A stretch of 64,000 nucleotides of DNA, taken from Rhodococcus sp. OK519. GTDB lineage: Bacteria; Actinomycetota; Actinomycetes; Mycobacteriales; Mycobacteriaceae. This document shows positions 19,911-28,921 of the stretch, piece after piece. Position numbers and translations under genes: made by a program. The notes under the pieces were generated by a model. It saw nothing but the letters and a program-made list of their open reading frames with translations, was not told the origin of the DNA and searched no databases. Position 1 is the stretch's first letter, and every line of letters starts with the position of its first letter. Where the stretch lies: NCBI RefSeq assembly GCF_003051005.1, contig NZ_QAOW01000002.1, forward strand, positions 481,462 to 545,461. The letters run 5' to 3'.

Positions 19911-22157
19911 TCACGAGTCCTCGAGCCGAACTTCGGCCGCGGACTTGTCGTCCCGTAATCCGCGCCACGCCGGGTGCCGTAGTCGCCCGGCGTCGGTGCG
20001 CTCCCGATATCGAACCTCGCCGACGACGCTCGGTGTCACCCAGACGGTGTCGCCGTCGACATCGGGGACCTCCCCGTCGAACGGACTGGATGCGCGTTCG
20101 AGCGGGGCCAGCATCTGGGTCAGTCGTTCGAGTTCCTTCTCGCTGAATCCCGTTCCGACCCTCCCGATGTAGCGCAGGCCCGCCGTTTCGGGGATACCGA
20201 GCAGCAGGGAGCCGAGCCCTCTGCCGCGAGTGCCACGGCCCCGCCGCCAACCACCGATCACCACCTCCTGGGTGAGCCAGTTCTTCGTCTTGATCCACGC
20301 CGAACCACGCTTGCCCGGGAGGTAGATCGAATCGCGACGTTTCGCGACGACCCCCTCGAGGTCCTTGCTCTGTTCGAGCACCTCCGCCACGCTGCCCGAC
20401 AGTTGCGGCGGCACGTCGAGTCCATCGGTGGCCGACGCCAGCGCGTCGAGGATGCGACGGCGGTCGTCGTAACGCTTGCGTAGCAGCGAGACCCCGTCGA
20501 GGTACAGCACGTCGAACGCCCAGAACTGCGGTGTGCCCCCGGCCTGCAGTGCGGGAAAGCTGGTCCGGCCCCGTCCGTCGAGGCTCACCACCTCGCCGTC
20601 GAGCACGACGGCATGACCGTCCAGGGTCGCCTCGAGCGACTGCAACGCCGGATAGCGATCGGTGACGTCGTTTCCCGAGCGACTCCGCAATTTCACTGTC
20701 GCACCGTCGAATTCGACGATCAACCGGATGCCGTCCCACTTACCCTCGAACGCCCACCGGTCGGGGTCCAGTCCGTCGAGCGTGCCGGCAGTGGCGAGCA
20801 TCGGGGAAAGTCCGCGAGGAAGAACGGAGGAGCCGCCGTCGTCCTTCATCAGGTGCATCAGCCACTGGTCGCCCTCGGTGCGGATGAGTGCGTACCGCCC
20901 GTCCACACGACTTCCGAACAGTCGCACGATCACCTCGTCATCGCGCCACTTCTCCAGCTCGTACGTCCCCGCGTCCCAGATCGAGACCGTCCCACCGCCG
21001 TACTCCCCCTGGGGAATGCTGCCGGCGAAACTCGCGTACTCGAGCGGATGGTCCTCGGTGTGGACGGCCAGTCGATTCTCCTTCGGTGTCGTGGGCAGCC
21101 CCCGAGGCACCGCCCACGACACCATCACGCCGTCCCGCTCGAGCCGGAAGTCGTAGTGCAGACGCCGGGCGTGATGCTCCTGGATCACGAACGAATTACC
21201 CTCGCCGCCTTCGTCTGCGGTCTGCGGGATCGGTTCCGGCGTGCGGGCGGCGTCGCGCTTGCGGCGGTACTCGGTGAGGGCGTCCACCGGCGGATCGAGA
21301 CCGGCAATCAGATCCCCGTCCCGCCGGAATCGTTCGAGAACCTCGCCGAACCGCAGGTGCCGCAGCCCCGGATCCTCGAGTTCGTCCCAGGTCCGCGGCG
21401 CCGCTACCGTCGGCTCGGCGCGGCCGCGCATGGAGTACGGCGCGATGGTGGTCTTGGCCGGATTGTTCTGGCTCCAGTCCACGAAGACCCGACCGGCCCG
21501 CACCGACTTCGACATCGTCGCGGTCACCAGATCCGGGTGCAGTTGCTCCAGGCTGGTCGCCACCTTCCTCGCAACCGTCGACGCCCCGCCCGGCGCCAAC
21601 GTTCGGTCGAGTGGAACGTAGACGTGAATTCCCTTGCTGCCGCTCGTGACCGGATACGCCGTCCAGCCCAGCGTCGCCACCAGATCCCGAACCCCGGCGG
21701 CCACCCGTGCGCACTCGGGAAGGCCCACACCGTCACCAGGGTCGAGGTCGAATACCAATCTCGTCGCGGGCCCGGGTTCTCCGTCGACGAACTGCCACTG
21801 CGGAACGTGGACCTCGAGCGCGGCCTGCTGTCCCATCCACACCAGGGCGGCAGCGGAATCGACGACCGGGTAGAGCACCGTGCGGTCCTTGTGATGGACG
21901 GCGTGCCGCGTGAGCCAGTCCGGCGCGGACGCGGCGAGATTCTTCTCGAAGAAGGACGGTTCGTCCACCCCGTTGGGCCAGCGCTTGCGGGTCACCGGAC
22001 GATCCACGACGTGTGGCAGCATCGCGGGGGCGATCGCGTCGTAGTAGTCGATCACCTCGCCCTTCGTGATGGCGGGGCTGGTCCCGGTGGCCGGATAGAG
22101 CACCTTGTCGAGACGGCTCACCGCCACGCGTCGGCCGTCGATGGTGCGCGTCGGCAT
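19911..22157 (-). CDS. ligD: Multifunctional DNA ligase D (polymerase, phosphoesterase, ligase)
   Basis: LigD performs bacterial non-homologous end joining with Ku. The 748-residue protein has the mycobacterial domain order. The primase-polymerase domain (about 1-300) includes WPNGVDEPSFFEKN and LVFDLDPGDGVG with catalytic aspartates. The 3'-phosphoesterase domain (about 310-455) shows FVIQEHHARRLHYDFRLE and PQGEYGGGTVSIWD. The ATP-dependent ligase domain has the nucleotidyl-lysine motif FEGKWDGIRL, VVLDGEVVSLD, WAFDVLYLDG, EGVVAKRRDS and WIKTKNW. ATG 22157 follows AGGGAGGTGGCCG, and the longer open frame upstream is not used. No ku gene is in the window, so its partner lies elsewhere. Confidence 0.93.
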   Translation of the reverse strand: MPTRTIDGRRVAVSRLDKVLYPATGTSPAITKGEVIDYYDAIAPAMLPHVVDRPVTRKRWPNGVDEPSFFEKNLAASAPDWLTRHAVHHKDRTVLYPVVDSAAALVWMGQQAALEVHVPQWQFVDGEPGPATRLVFDLDPGDGVGLPECARVAAGVRDLVATLGWTAYPVTSGSKGIHVYVPLDRTLAPGGASTVARKVATSLEQLHPDLVTATMSKSVRAGRVFVDWSQNNPAKTTIAPYSMRGRAEPTVAAPRTWDELEDPGLRHLRFGEVLERFRRDGDLIAGLDPPVDALTEYRRKRDAARTPEPIPQTADEGGEGNSFVIQEHHARRLHYDFRLERDGVMVSWAVPRGLPTTPKENRLAVHTEDHPLEYASFAGSIPQGEYGGGTVSIWDAGTYELEKWRDDEVIVRLFGSRVDGRYALIRTEGDQWLMHLMKDDGGSSVLPRGLSPMLATAGTLDGLDPDRWAFEGKWDGIRLIVEFDGATVKLRSRSGNDVTDRYPALQSLEATLDGHAVVLDGEVVSLDGRGRTSFPALQAGGTPQFWAFDVLYLDGVSLLRKRYDDRRRILDALASATDGLDVPPQLSGSVAEVLEQSKDLEGVVAKRRDSIYLPGKRGSAWIKTKNWLTQEVVIGGWRRGRGTRGRGLGSLLLGIPETAGLRYIGRVGTGFSEKELERLTQMLAPLERASSPFDGEVPDVDGDTVWVTPSVVGEVRYRERTDAGRLRHPAWRGLRDDKSAAEVRLEDS

Positions 22158-22236
22158 CGGCCACCTCCCTTCGCCAATACGCACATTGTGCGCCCGGGAA
22201 CACCCGTTCTTGTCGCGTTCCGGGCGCGCGGGCAAG

Positions 22237-23148
22237 ATGGCAGCGGTGTTCACCCCTCGACGACGCCTCGCGGTACTCGCCCTGATCTGCCTTGCTGCGA
22301 CTCCCGCGGCAGCCTGCACGATCTCGGATCCGGCCGGGGCCTCGGACACCCAGGCGGCGTCCTCCGGCACGGCGGACACCGCGGCGTCAGCCGGTGACTG
22401 CGGTCCGGGCGGCGGGCTCACCTGGGCCCCCGGTGTTCTCACGATCGCGACCGACGACCCCGCGTACGCGCCCTGGATCATAGACAACGACCCGGCCAAC
22501 GGTATGGGTTACGAGGGTGCGGTGGCGCGCGCGGTATCCGAGCGTCTGGGCTATGCGCCCGATCAGGTCCGCTTCACTCGAGTCGGCTTCGAGGACGCCC
22601 TCGCTCCGGGGCCGAAGAACTTCGACCTCGACATCAACCAGTTCACGATCGTCGGCGACCGGCGCGACAGCGTCGACTTCTCCGCGCCGTACTACGCGGT
22701 GGCGCAATCCGTGGTCGCGCTGTCGACCAATCCCGCCGCGCAGGCGCGCTCCCTCGCGGATCTGACGGGACTGCGCCTGGGCGCCCAGCAACACTCGACG
22801 AGTCTGGCCGCGATCGAGGGCACCATCCGTCCGGGGCACACACCGATGGCGTTCGGCACCACCGACGCCGCGAAGGCGGCGCTACAGTCGGGCGCCGTCG
22901 ACGCGATCGTCGTGGACCTGCCCACCGGATTTCACATCGTCGGCGAGCAGATCCCGGGCAGCGTCATCGTCGGGCAGTTCCCCCGCCCCAACGACGTCAC
23001 CGAGTTCTACGGCGCGGTTCTCGAGAAGGACAGTCCGCTCACCGGGTGCGTCTCCGCCGCACTGGACGGCCTGTACGACGACGGCACCCTCGACACCATG
23101 ATCGCGCGATGGCTCACCGACAGTGCCGGAGCGCAGGTGCTGCAGTAA
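22237..23148 (+). CDS. ABC transporter substrate-binding lipoprotein, amino-acid type
   Basis: The N-terminus (TPRRRLAVLALICLAATPAA then a Cys) is a signal peptide with a lipobox ending AAAC, so the mature protein is lipid-anchored outside the membrane. The SBP_bac_3 fold follows: GVLTIATDDPAYAPWIIDN, MGYEGAVARAVSERLGY, NFDLDINQFTIVGDRRDSVD with the conserved R-x-x-x-x-DFS pattern, and GLRLGAQQHSTSLAAIEGTI. No permease or ATPase gene is adjacent, so the transporter partner is encoded elsewhere. ATG 22237 is chosen, with GTG 22246 as an alternative. It is divergent from ligD by 79 bases. Confidence 0.8.
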   Translation: MAAVFTPRRRLAVLALICLAATPAAACTISDPAGASDTQAASSGTADTAASAGDCGPGGGLTWAPGVLTIATDDPAYAPWIIDNDPANGMGYEGAVARAVSERLGYAPDQVRFTRVGFEDALAPGPKNFDLDINQFTIVGDRRDSVDFSAPYYAVAQSVVALSTNPAAQARSLADLTGLRLGAQQHSTSLAAIEGTIRPGHTPMAFGTTDAAKAALQSGAVDAIVVDLPTGFHIVGEQIPGSVIVGQFPRPNDVTEFYGAVLEKDSPLTGCVSAALDGLYDDGTLDTMIARWLTDSAGAQVLQ

Positions 23149-23164
23149 CGCGCGCTCCGGGCAC
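23123..23164 (+). terminator. Hairpin overlapping the stop codon of the lipoprotein gene
   Basis: GTGCCGGAGCGC pairs with GCGCTCCGGGCAC apart from one bulged base, around a 17-base loop that contains the TAA stop. It lies between two convergent genes, as expected of a shared terminator without a U-tract. Confidence 0.55.
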
Positions 23165-23175
23165 CGCCGAGTCGG

Positions 23176-24321
23176 TCACAACTCGAGATCGCGACCGATG
23201 ATCTCCTTCATGATCTCGTTGGAGCCGGCCCAGATCTTCGTGACGCGGGCGTCCATCCATGCTCGGGCAACGCGGTATTCGCGCATGAATCCGTAGCCAC
23301 CGTGCAACTGCACGCAGTGGTCGAGGACCTCGTTCTGCACCTGCGCCGACCACCACTTGGCCTTGGCCGCGTCGACGGCGCTCAGACCGGCGTCGGAGTG
23401 CTGGGCGACCGCGGCGTCGATGTACGCCTGCGCCACCTCGATCTTCGTCACCAACTCGGCCAGCAGGAACTTGTTGTGCTGGAACGAGCCGATCGAGTTC
23501 CCGAAGGCCTTGCGCTCCTTGGCGTACTCGATGGTCTCGAGCAGGATCTGCTTGGCATGGGCGACGTTCGTGACCGCGGCGCCGATCCGTTCCTGAGGCA
23601 GTCGCTCCATCATCGAGACGAACCCGGTACCGGGCTCACCCAGGATCGCGTCCGCCGGCAGTCGCACGTCGTCGAAGAACAGTTCCGCCGTGTCCGCCTC
23701 CGGCTGACCGACCTTGTCCAGCTTGCGACCCCGCTCGAACCCGGGGAGCGACGTGTCGACGAGGAACAGGCTGATGCCCTTCGACCGCTGCGTCGGATCG
23801 GTCCGCGCGGCCACCACCACGACGTCCGCAGAGTAGCCGTTCGTGATGAATGTCTTGGAGCCGTTGAGGACCCAGTCCGAACCGTCCCGGACAGCCGAGG
23901 TCTTCAGGGCCGCGAGGTCGGATCCCGCGGACGGCTCGGTCATGCCGATGGCCGCGACGGCCTCGCCGGCCGCCATCCGCGGCAGCCACTGCTGCTTCTG
24001 CTGCTCGGACGCGAGATCGACGACGTACGGCGTGACGATGTCGAAGTGGATGCCGAAGCTCGATGCCAGCGCCATGTTGACGGCGGCCAACTCCTCGGTC
24101 GCGACCGCGTTGAAGCGGTAATCGCCGGCCTCGCCGCCGCCGTAGGACTCCGGGATCTCGAGGCCGAGGATCCCCTGCTTACCGGCCTCGTGCCACACCT
24201 CCCGCGCAATGACCTTGTTCTCGGCGTAGGACTCCACGTTCGGCACGACGTCGCGTGCGAGGAAATCGCGGACGGCGCCACGGAATTCCTCGTGATCGGC
24301 CGTGAAAACTGCTCTCTTCAC
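23176..24321 (-). CDS. Acyl-CoA dehydrogenase, long-chain (LCAD) type
   Basis: This flavoenzyme oxidises acyl-CoA to trans-2-enoyl-CoA in beta-oxidation. The 381 residues show the family signatures IGMTEPSAGSDLAALKT (flavin/substrate binding) and QLHGGYGFMREYRVARAW. In medium-chain enzymes the catalytic Glu lies in a YEG-type motif near the C-terminus. Here that position is Ala (KIWAGSNEIMKEI), while LPQERIGAAVTNVAHA carries the Glu used by human LCAD, whose surrounding text is very similar. GTG 24321 is the start. It is divergent from a TetR gene with an operator palindrome just upstream, so it is probably controlled by that regulator. Confidence 0.88.
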   Translation of the reverse strand: MKRAVFTADHEEFRGAVRDFLARDVVPNVESYAENKVIAREVWHEAGKQGILGLEIPESYGGGEAGDYRFNAVATEELAAVNMALASSFGIHFDIVTPYVVDLASEQQKQQWLPRMAAGEAVAAIGMTEPSAGSDLAALKTSAVRDGSDWVLNGSKTFITNGYSADVVVVAARTDPTQRSKGISLFLVDTSLPGFERGRKLDKVGQPEADTAELFFDDVRLPADAILGEPGTGFVSMMERLPQERIGAAVTNVAHAKQILLETIEYAKERKAFGNSIGSFQHNKFLLAELVTKIEVAQAYIDAAVAQHSDAGLSAVDAAKAKWWSAQVQNEVLDHCVQLHGGYGFMREYRVARAWMDARVTKIWAGSNEIMKEIIGRDLEL

Positions 24322-24354
24322 CTTCGCTAACCCTTCCGACTCACGCACTATCAT

Positions 24355-24370
24355 CTAAGCGTTCGCTTAG
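24355..24370. promoter_or_regulatory. TetR-type operator between fadE-like and tetR genes
   Basis: CTAAGCG-TT-CGCTTAG has perfect 7-bp arms. It lies 33 bases upstream of the dehydrogenase start and 76 bases upstream of the TetR start. A near copy occurs at 25093-25108 on the far side of the TetR gene. Confidence 0.7.
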
Positions 24371-24446
24371 TCTGCGATGCGGGTATGCGAAAGTCAATGC
24401 GAAACGAGTCGACACCGGGTCGGCGGATGCGGCGGAGGTCGGACAC

Positions 24447-25070
24447 GTGACAGCGCGAACTGGAACGCAGGCAGGCACGCCGGAGGCCGTCCGTCCGGTC
24501 GGAGAGGCCGTACAGCGCCTGCTCGACGCCGCCTGCGACGCGTTCGCCTCGAAGGGATTCCACGGCACCAGCACTCGGGAGATCGCCGCCGGCGCCGGCA
24601 TGAGCCCCGCGGCGATGTACATCCACTTCCGGTCCAAGCAGGACATCCTCGCCCGATTGAGTCTCGAAGGCCACGTCACCGCCCTGACGTCGCTGACCGA
24701 CAGCGTCCGGGAGCCCGGTTCACCAACCAAACGCCTGCGCGCGGCCGTCTATGCCTTCGCGCACTGGCATGCCGAGAACACCACCACCGCCCGAGTGGTG
24801 CAGTACGAATTGTCCCACCTGGACGCCGAGAGTCATGCGCGCGTAGTGCAGTTGCGCCGGGACATCGTGGCCACGGTCCGCACGATCATCGCGGACGGCA
24901 CACGACAGGGCGAGTTTGCCGTCGCCGACATCGACACCACCACCCTGGCGGTCCTGTCGCTGTGCATCGACACCGCCCGCTGGTACCCGTCGCGCGAACT
25001 CCGCAGCCCGGATGCCGTCGGCGCGGCACTGGCGGCACTGGCGGAACGAATGGTCGGGGCGAGCGCGTGA
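24447..25070 (+). CDS. TetR-family regulator of acyl-CoA metabolism
   Basis: The N-terminal DNA-binding domain is clear: AVQRLLDAACDAFASKGFHG, then TREIAAGAGMSPAAMYIHFRSKQDIL with the TetR recognition helix. The C-terminal ligand domain is helical and ends ALAALAERMVGASA. It resembles the KstR2/FadR-type TetR proteins of actinobacteria that sense acyl-CoAs. It is divergent from an acyl-CoA dehydrogenase and has matching palindromes at both ends of its gene, so it probably represses that dehydrogenase and itself. GTG 24447 is the start. The ligand is unknown. Confidence 0.82.
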   Translation: MTARTGTQAGTPEAVRPVGEAVQRLLDAACDAFASKGFHGTSTREIAAGAGMSPAAMYIHFRSKQDILARLSLEGHVTALTSLTDSVREPGSPTKRLRAAVYAFAHWHAENTTTARVVQYELSHLDAESHARVVQLRRDIVATVRTIIADGTRQGEFAVADIDTTTLAVLSLCIDTARWYPSRELRSPDAVGAALAALAERMVGASA

Positions 25071-25092
25071 GCCCGCTCCCGCACCACCACTT

Positions 25093-25108
25093 CTAAGCGA
25101 TCGCTCAG
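25093..25108. promoter_or_regulatory. Second copy of the TetR operator palindrome
   Basis: CTAAGCG-AT-CGCTCAG differs from the 24355 site by one arm base and the spacer. It lies 22 bases beyond the tetR stop and covers the stop codon of the leftward GH5 gene. Two sites bracketing a regulator gene could allow looping, or the second may be left from a duplicated promoter. Confidence 0.5.
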
Positions 25109-26565
25109 ATGATGTTCACGGCGTACGGCCCATCGGCACGAGCCGTCAGGCGCCAGCCACCGTCGACCCGGGTGAGTTCGACCTCCGCCAGGTTCACGGT
25201 GTCCAACTGCGGCCGTTCCGCTCCCGGGTACCACGCCTCGACGCGTCCGGTGCCGTTGCCGCGGAATCCCGCCGCCGTCACCTCGGTCAGGCCCGGAACC
25301 GCCCGCGGGTACGCGCGGGCCAGTTGCTCCGCGAACCCCTCGACGAGCCCCTGCTCTTCACCCGACGGGCAGTCGATGCGGTTGAGGTTGCCCTGCGGCT
25401 TGGCCGTATTGCCGTCCTTCACCGCGTGTGGGTCGCCGCACGCCTGGGTCCACGACCACCACGCGCCCCCCATCCGGTGCGTGTTCATCGCATCGACGAA
25501 CCGGCGGACCTCACCCGCCTGGTCGTCCGGCTCACCGAACCAGCCCCACTCGCCCGTCCACAGCGGCGCGCCGTACCAGTCCGCCGCCATCGCGGCGATC
25601 CGGAATCCGTCCTCGATCGAGGGGAATTCACTGCTGACGTTGATCGACTGGCTGTAGAGGTGCGGCGAGAACACGACCAGCGGATCGGCGAGATAGTGCC
25701 GCGGAGGCAGCGCATCGAATCCGAACGCCGACCAGAGCGCGCTGGGCTCGAAGATCACCAGGTGCGGGAAGCCGCCCGTCTCGGCCTGCCGAATGGCCGC
25801 GATCGCCCGCTGGTAGAAGCGGCCGATCTGATCGGCCGCGGTGAACGGGTCCCGCAGACCGGGGTTCGGTTCGTTGAGCAGGTCGTAGCCCACCACCGCG
25901 GGCTCGTTCTTGAACTCCGCGGCCAGGCGCGCCCAGGTCTGCACCAGGTGGCCCTGAACGCCCTGTTCATCGTCGTAGAACGCCTGGAATGCCCTGGCAA
26001 CCGCCGGCGATGCCTCCCGCTGACCGCCGATGTTGCACGTCGTCCACCCGCCGGTGAGCGTCGCCCATTCGGGAGCCCCGTCCCACCCGATCCCGCGCCG
26101 CAGCAGCGGCGGGCAGTCCTGACCCTCGGGCGTTCCCACGTAGGGCCCCCACGCGTCCTGGTGCATGTCGAGGACGGTGTAGATGCCGTTGTCCTTCGCG
26201 TCCTGCACGGCCTCGCGAATCCGGCCGACATATGCCGCGTCGAAGGCACCGGGGGTCGGCTCGAGCGCCGACCACGCGACGTTCAACCGCACCACGTTGA
26301 AGCCGAGCGCCGCCATGCCTTCGAAGTCCGTCCGGTCCAGCGGCGCGACCGTCGGCAGTCCGGTCCCGTTGGGCGCGTAGTCGTTGAGCCCATTGACGTT
26401 CGCGCCGCGCAGGAGCACCGTCCGACCGTCGACGTCCTTGATCGCACGGTCCGCAACTGTGAGCTGCGGCAGTGTCCAACCGTCGTCGACCGGCGCGGCC
26501 CCCGCCGCAGGGGCGGCGGCCTGCAGGCCCAGAACCGCCAACGCAATCACCAGTAACGCGCGCAA
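25105..26565 (-). CDS. Secreted GH5 glycosidase, endoglycoceramidase-like
   Basis: After a signal peptide (MRALLVIALAVLGLQAAAPA, cleavage near AGAAP) lies a GH5 TIM barrel: LLRGANVNGLNDYAPNGTG, LNVAWSALEPTPGAFD, the acid/base Glu in VVGYDLLNEPNPG, HLYSQSINVSS, and the nucleophile Glu in PLWTGEWGWFG. A C-terminal beta domain follows. Length (486 residues) and layout match rhodococcal endoglycoceramidases, which release the glycan from glycosphingolipids. GH5 specificity varies, so this is a likely, not certain, substrate. I prefer TTG 26565 because AGGAGG lies 6 bases before it. TTG 26583 is the alternative. No partner genes are adjacent. Confidence 0.8.
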   Translation of the reverse strand: MRALLVIALAVLGLQAAAPAAGAAPVDDGWTLPQLTVADRAIKDVDGRTVLLRGANVNGLNDYAPNGTGLPTVAPLDRTDFEGMAALGFNVVRLNVAWSALEPTPGAFDAAYVGRIREAVQDAKDNGIYTVLDMHQDAWGPYVGTPEGQDCPPLLRRGIGWDGAPEWATLTGGWTTCNIGGQREASPAVARAFQAFYDDEQGVQGHLVQTWARLAAEFKNEPAVVGYDLLNEPNPGLRDPFTAADQIGRFYQRAIAAIRQAETGGFPHLVIFEPSALWSAFGFDALPPRHYLADPLVVFSPHLYSQSINVSSEFPSIEDGFRIAAMAADWYGAPLWTGEWGWFGEPDDQAGEVRRFVDAMNTHRMGGAWWSWTQACGDPHAVKDGNTAKPQGNLNRIDCPSGEEQGLVEGFAEQLARAYPRAVPGLTEVTAAGFRGNGTGRVEAWYPGAERPQLDTVNLAEVELTRVDGGWRLTARADGPYAVNII

Positions 26566-26680
26566 CCCGAGCCTCCTGTACAACCGTCCAAGTTGCGGTG
26601 AGCCTAGGTCGGCGCACGCCGCAGGAAGCTGAAACGGCTGAAATGGCAGTCCCCGAGCAGTTCTCGGACCGACCCGCGGG

Positions 26681-28219
26681 TCAGGCCAGTTCGCGTTTGA
26701 GGATCTTTCCGGTCGCGGTCATCGGCAACTGCTCGACGATCCGGACCTCGCGCGGATACTTGTAGCTCGCCATTCGCTCCTTCGACCACGCGATCAGATC
26801 GTCGTCCGCGATCGAAGCGCCGGCCTTCGGAATGACGTAGGCCCGCACCTCCTCACCGTGGCTCTCGTGCGGAACTCCGATGACGGCAGCCAGCGACACG
26901 GCCTCGTGTGTCATGAGAACCTCTTCGATCTCCCGCGGATAGACGTTGAATCCGCCGCGCACGATCATGTCCTTCGCCCGGTCGACGATGAAGTAGAAGC
27001 CGTCGGCGTCGCGTCGCGCCAGATCCCCCGTCCGGAACCACCCGTCCCGCATGGCCTCTGCGGTGGCATCGGGACGGCCGTAGTAGCCCTTCATCACGTT
27101 GTGGCCGCGGATCGCGATCTCGCCGACGCTGTCGACGTCCTCGACCGTGTGCCAGTCGCGGTCGACCAGACGCACCTGCACACCCCAGATCGGAACGCCG
27201 ATCGAACCGGCACGCGGCGCCTGCTCCGGGTCGCTGAACAGCGCGACCGGCGAGGTCTCCGACAGCCCGTAGCCCTCGAGGATCTGCACCCCGAAGCGCT
27301 TCGCGAACCGATCGAGAATCTCCACGGGTAGCGCAGCACCACCGGAGATGGCCTTGCGGAGATTCGCGGCGATCCGCTCGACGTCGACCGCGTCGTCGAC
27401 CGCACCGAGTAGGCCCCAGTACATGGTCGGCACGCCGGCGAAGATCGTGATCGCCTCGCGCTCCATGATGTCCAGCGCGGCGGCGGCCTCGAAGCGCGGC
27501 AACAACACCAGCGTCGCCCCCACCGAGAACCCGGCGTTCATGTTGATCGTCTGCCCGAACGAATGGAACAGCGGCAGGGTCAGCAGGTGGGTGTCGGGCC
27601 GGCTCGGGGTGCTGTCGAACAACCGATTCGCGGCGATCGCATTCATCGCCATGTTCGCGTGGGTCAGTTCGGCGCCCTTCGGCTGACCCGTGGTGCCGCT
27701 GGTGTAGAGGATGACGGCGGTGTCCGTCGCGTCGCGCACCGCCGTTTCGAACGTCGCCGGCTGTGCCGGAAGCACATCCGACAGCGCGGTGATCCCTTCC
27801 CCGCCGTTTCCACCGCCGATCATGAACATCGTTCGGCACGAGCCCGCCTCACGAAAACCATCTCGCCCGTACTCCCCGATCGGCAACTCGGGTCCACCCT
27901 CGAAGCAGAAGTACGCGGCCGCCCCGCAGTCTTCGAGGTGATAGGCGATCTCACGGCCCTTCAACAGGACGTTGAGTGGCACGACCACGGCCCCGGCCTT
28001 GAGGATCCCGTAGTAGACGATCGGAAACCACGGCAGGTTGGGGCACGAGAGAGCAATTCGGTCGCCGGGCTCGATCCCGTACGCGACGAGGAGATTCGCA
28101 ATCTGGTTGGCAAGGCCGTCGGTCTCGGCGTAGGTGAACCGCTCGTCTCCCAGGACGAGGGCATCACGGCCCGGGTACCTGCGGGCCGAGTCTTCCAGGA
28201 ACATGGACAGATTGAGCAT
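26681..28219 (-). CDS. Acyl-CoA synthetase (FadD-like, AMP-binding)
   Basis: It activates a carboxylic acid to its CoA ester via an acyl-adenylate. The 512 residues contain the P-loop-like AMP-binding motif ILYTSGTTGQPKGAELTH (about residue 170), EGYGLSETSPVALFS (about 300), the RTGDLARRDADGFYFI motif with the conserved Asp, and the catalytic-lysine end MTATGKILKRELA. ATG 28219 gives MLNLSMFLEDSARRYPGRDA. It is the last of five leftward genes running from the oxidoreductase at 31.9 kb and probably activates either the substrate of that pathway or a product. Substrate cannot be read from sequence. Confidence 0.85.
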   Translation of the reverse strand: MLNLSMFLEDSARRYPGRDALVLGDERFTYAETDGLANQIANLLVAYGIEPGDRIALSCPNLPWFPIVYYGILKAGAVVVPLNVLLKGREIAYHLEDCGAAAYFCFEGGPELPIGEYGRDGFREAGSCRTMFMIGGGNGGEGITALSDVLPAQPATFETAVRDATDTAVILYTSGTTGQPKGAELTHANMAMNAIAANRLFDSTPSRPDTHLLTLPLFHSFGQTINMNAGFSVGATLVLLPRFEAAAALDIMEREAITIFAGVPTMYWGLLGAVDDAVDVERIAANLRKAISGGAALPVEILDRFAKRFGVQILEGYGLSETSPVALFSDPEQAPRAGSIGVPIWGVQVRLVDRDWHTVEDVDSVGEIAIRGHNVMKGYYGRPDATAEAMRDGWFRTGDLARRDADGFYFIVDRAKDMIVRGGFNVYPREIEEVLMTHEAVSLAAVIGVPHESHGEEVRAYVIPKAGASIADDDLIAWSKERMASYKYPREVRIVEQLPMTATGKILKRELA

Positions 28220-28253
28220 CGAGGGGTTCTCTCTCGGGCAGCGGTCGTGCAGG

Positions 28254-28844
28254 TCAGTGGCTAGGTGCTTGGATGTCGATCGAGGCGAACAGGTCGTCAA
28301 GAAGGTGTGTGGCGCGTGGCCATTCGCCGTAGCCGGAGGCGGGATTGAGGTGGCCGACGGCGCCGAGGTCCACGAGTCGGCTATCCCAGGCCTGTGCCAG
28401 ATCGACGACGGCCGCGAAGTCGGCGAGCGGGTCGTCGGTGCTGGCGGCGACGATGCTCGGGAACGGCAATGGTCTGCGCGGAACCGGGTTCCAGCCGTTC
28501 GCGTCGAGGTCCGGCAGGGTCGGGTAGCCGGTGGGCAGCGGAATGGAGAAGTCGGGCGGGGTAGCCAGGATCGCGCCCGCGATCGGCCGGTCGTGCCGAG
28601 CGGCCCAGTGCACGGTGATCATCACCCCGGCGCTGTGCGCGACGAGGACGACCGGGCCGTCGAGGTCGGAGAGGACGGCGTCCAGCGCCGCGACGCGGGC
28701 GTCGAGACTGAGCTTGTCGTGTTCGAGCGGCGGAACGGTGCGGACGTTGTCGAGGCCGGCGGCCAAGATCGTCTGCCAGTGGTTCTCGACGTGGTCACGC
28801 AGTCCGGGGACGATCACGACCGTCGTGGATTCACTGGTGTTCAA
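28254..28844 (-). CDS. RBBP9/YdeN-type serine hydrolase
   Basis: The fold begins TTVVIVPGLRDHVENHWQT, a short alpha/beta hydrolase like RBBP9. The nucleophile elbow is VVLVAHSAGVMITVHW (HSAG). The acid is likely the Asp in AASTDDPLADF, and the His is in LGAVGHLNPASGYGEW. All three elements sit at family positions in 196 residues. It may hydrolyse an ester, thioester or lactone intermediate of the surrounding pathway. TTG 28844 follows GGAGGAAAAGCC. Gaps to neighbours are 34 and 77 bases on the same strand. Confidence 0.75.
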   Translation of the reverse strand: MNTSESTTVVIVPGLRDHVENHWQTILAAGLDNVRTVPPLEHDKLSLDARVAALDAVLSDLDGPVVLVAHSAGVMITVHWAARHDRPIAGAILATPPDFSIPLPTGYPTLPDLDANGWNPVPRRPLPFPSIVAASTDDPLADFAAVVDLAQAWDSRLVDLGAVGHLNPASGYGEWPRATHLLDDLFASIDIQAPSH

Positions 28845-28921
28845 GGCTTTTCCTCCAGGCTCGCGGATCGAGCAGGTGCGGCGGGAACCGAGGCCCCGCC
28901 GCACCCGGACGACGGTGACGG

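Noticed and set aside
20613..22397. 594-codon rightward frame
   Set aside because: Antisense shadow of ligD, with Arg/His/Gly-rich composition and no motifs.
25105..26565. Assignment of the GH5 gene to the TetR/dehydrogenase regulon because the second palindrome covers its stop
   Set aside because: The site is at the 3' end of the gene, so it is not a promoter site for it.
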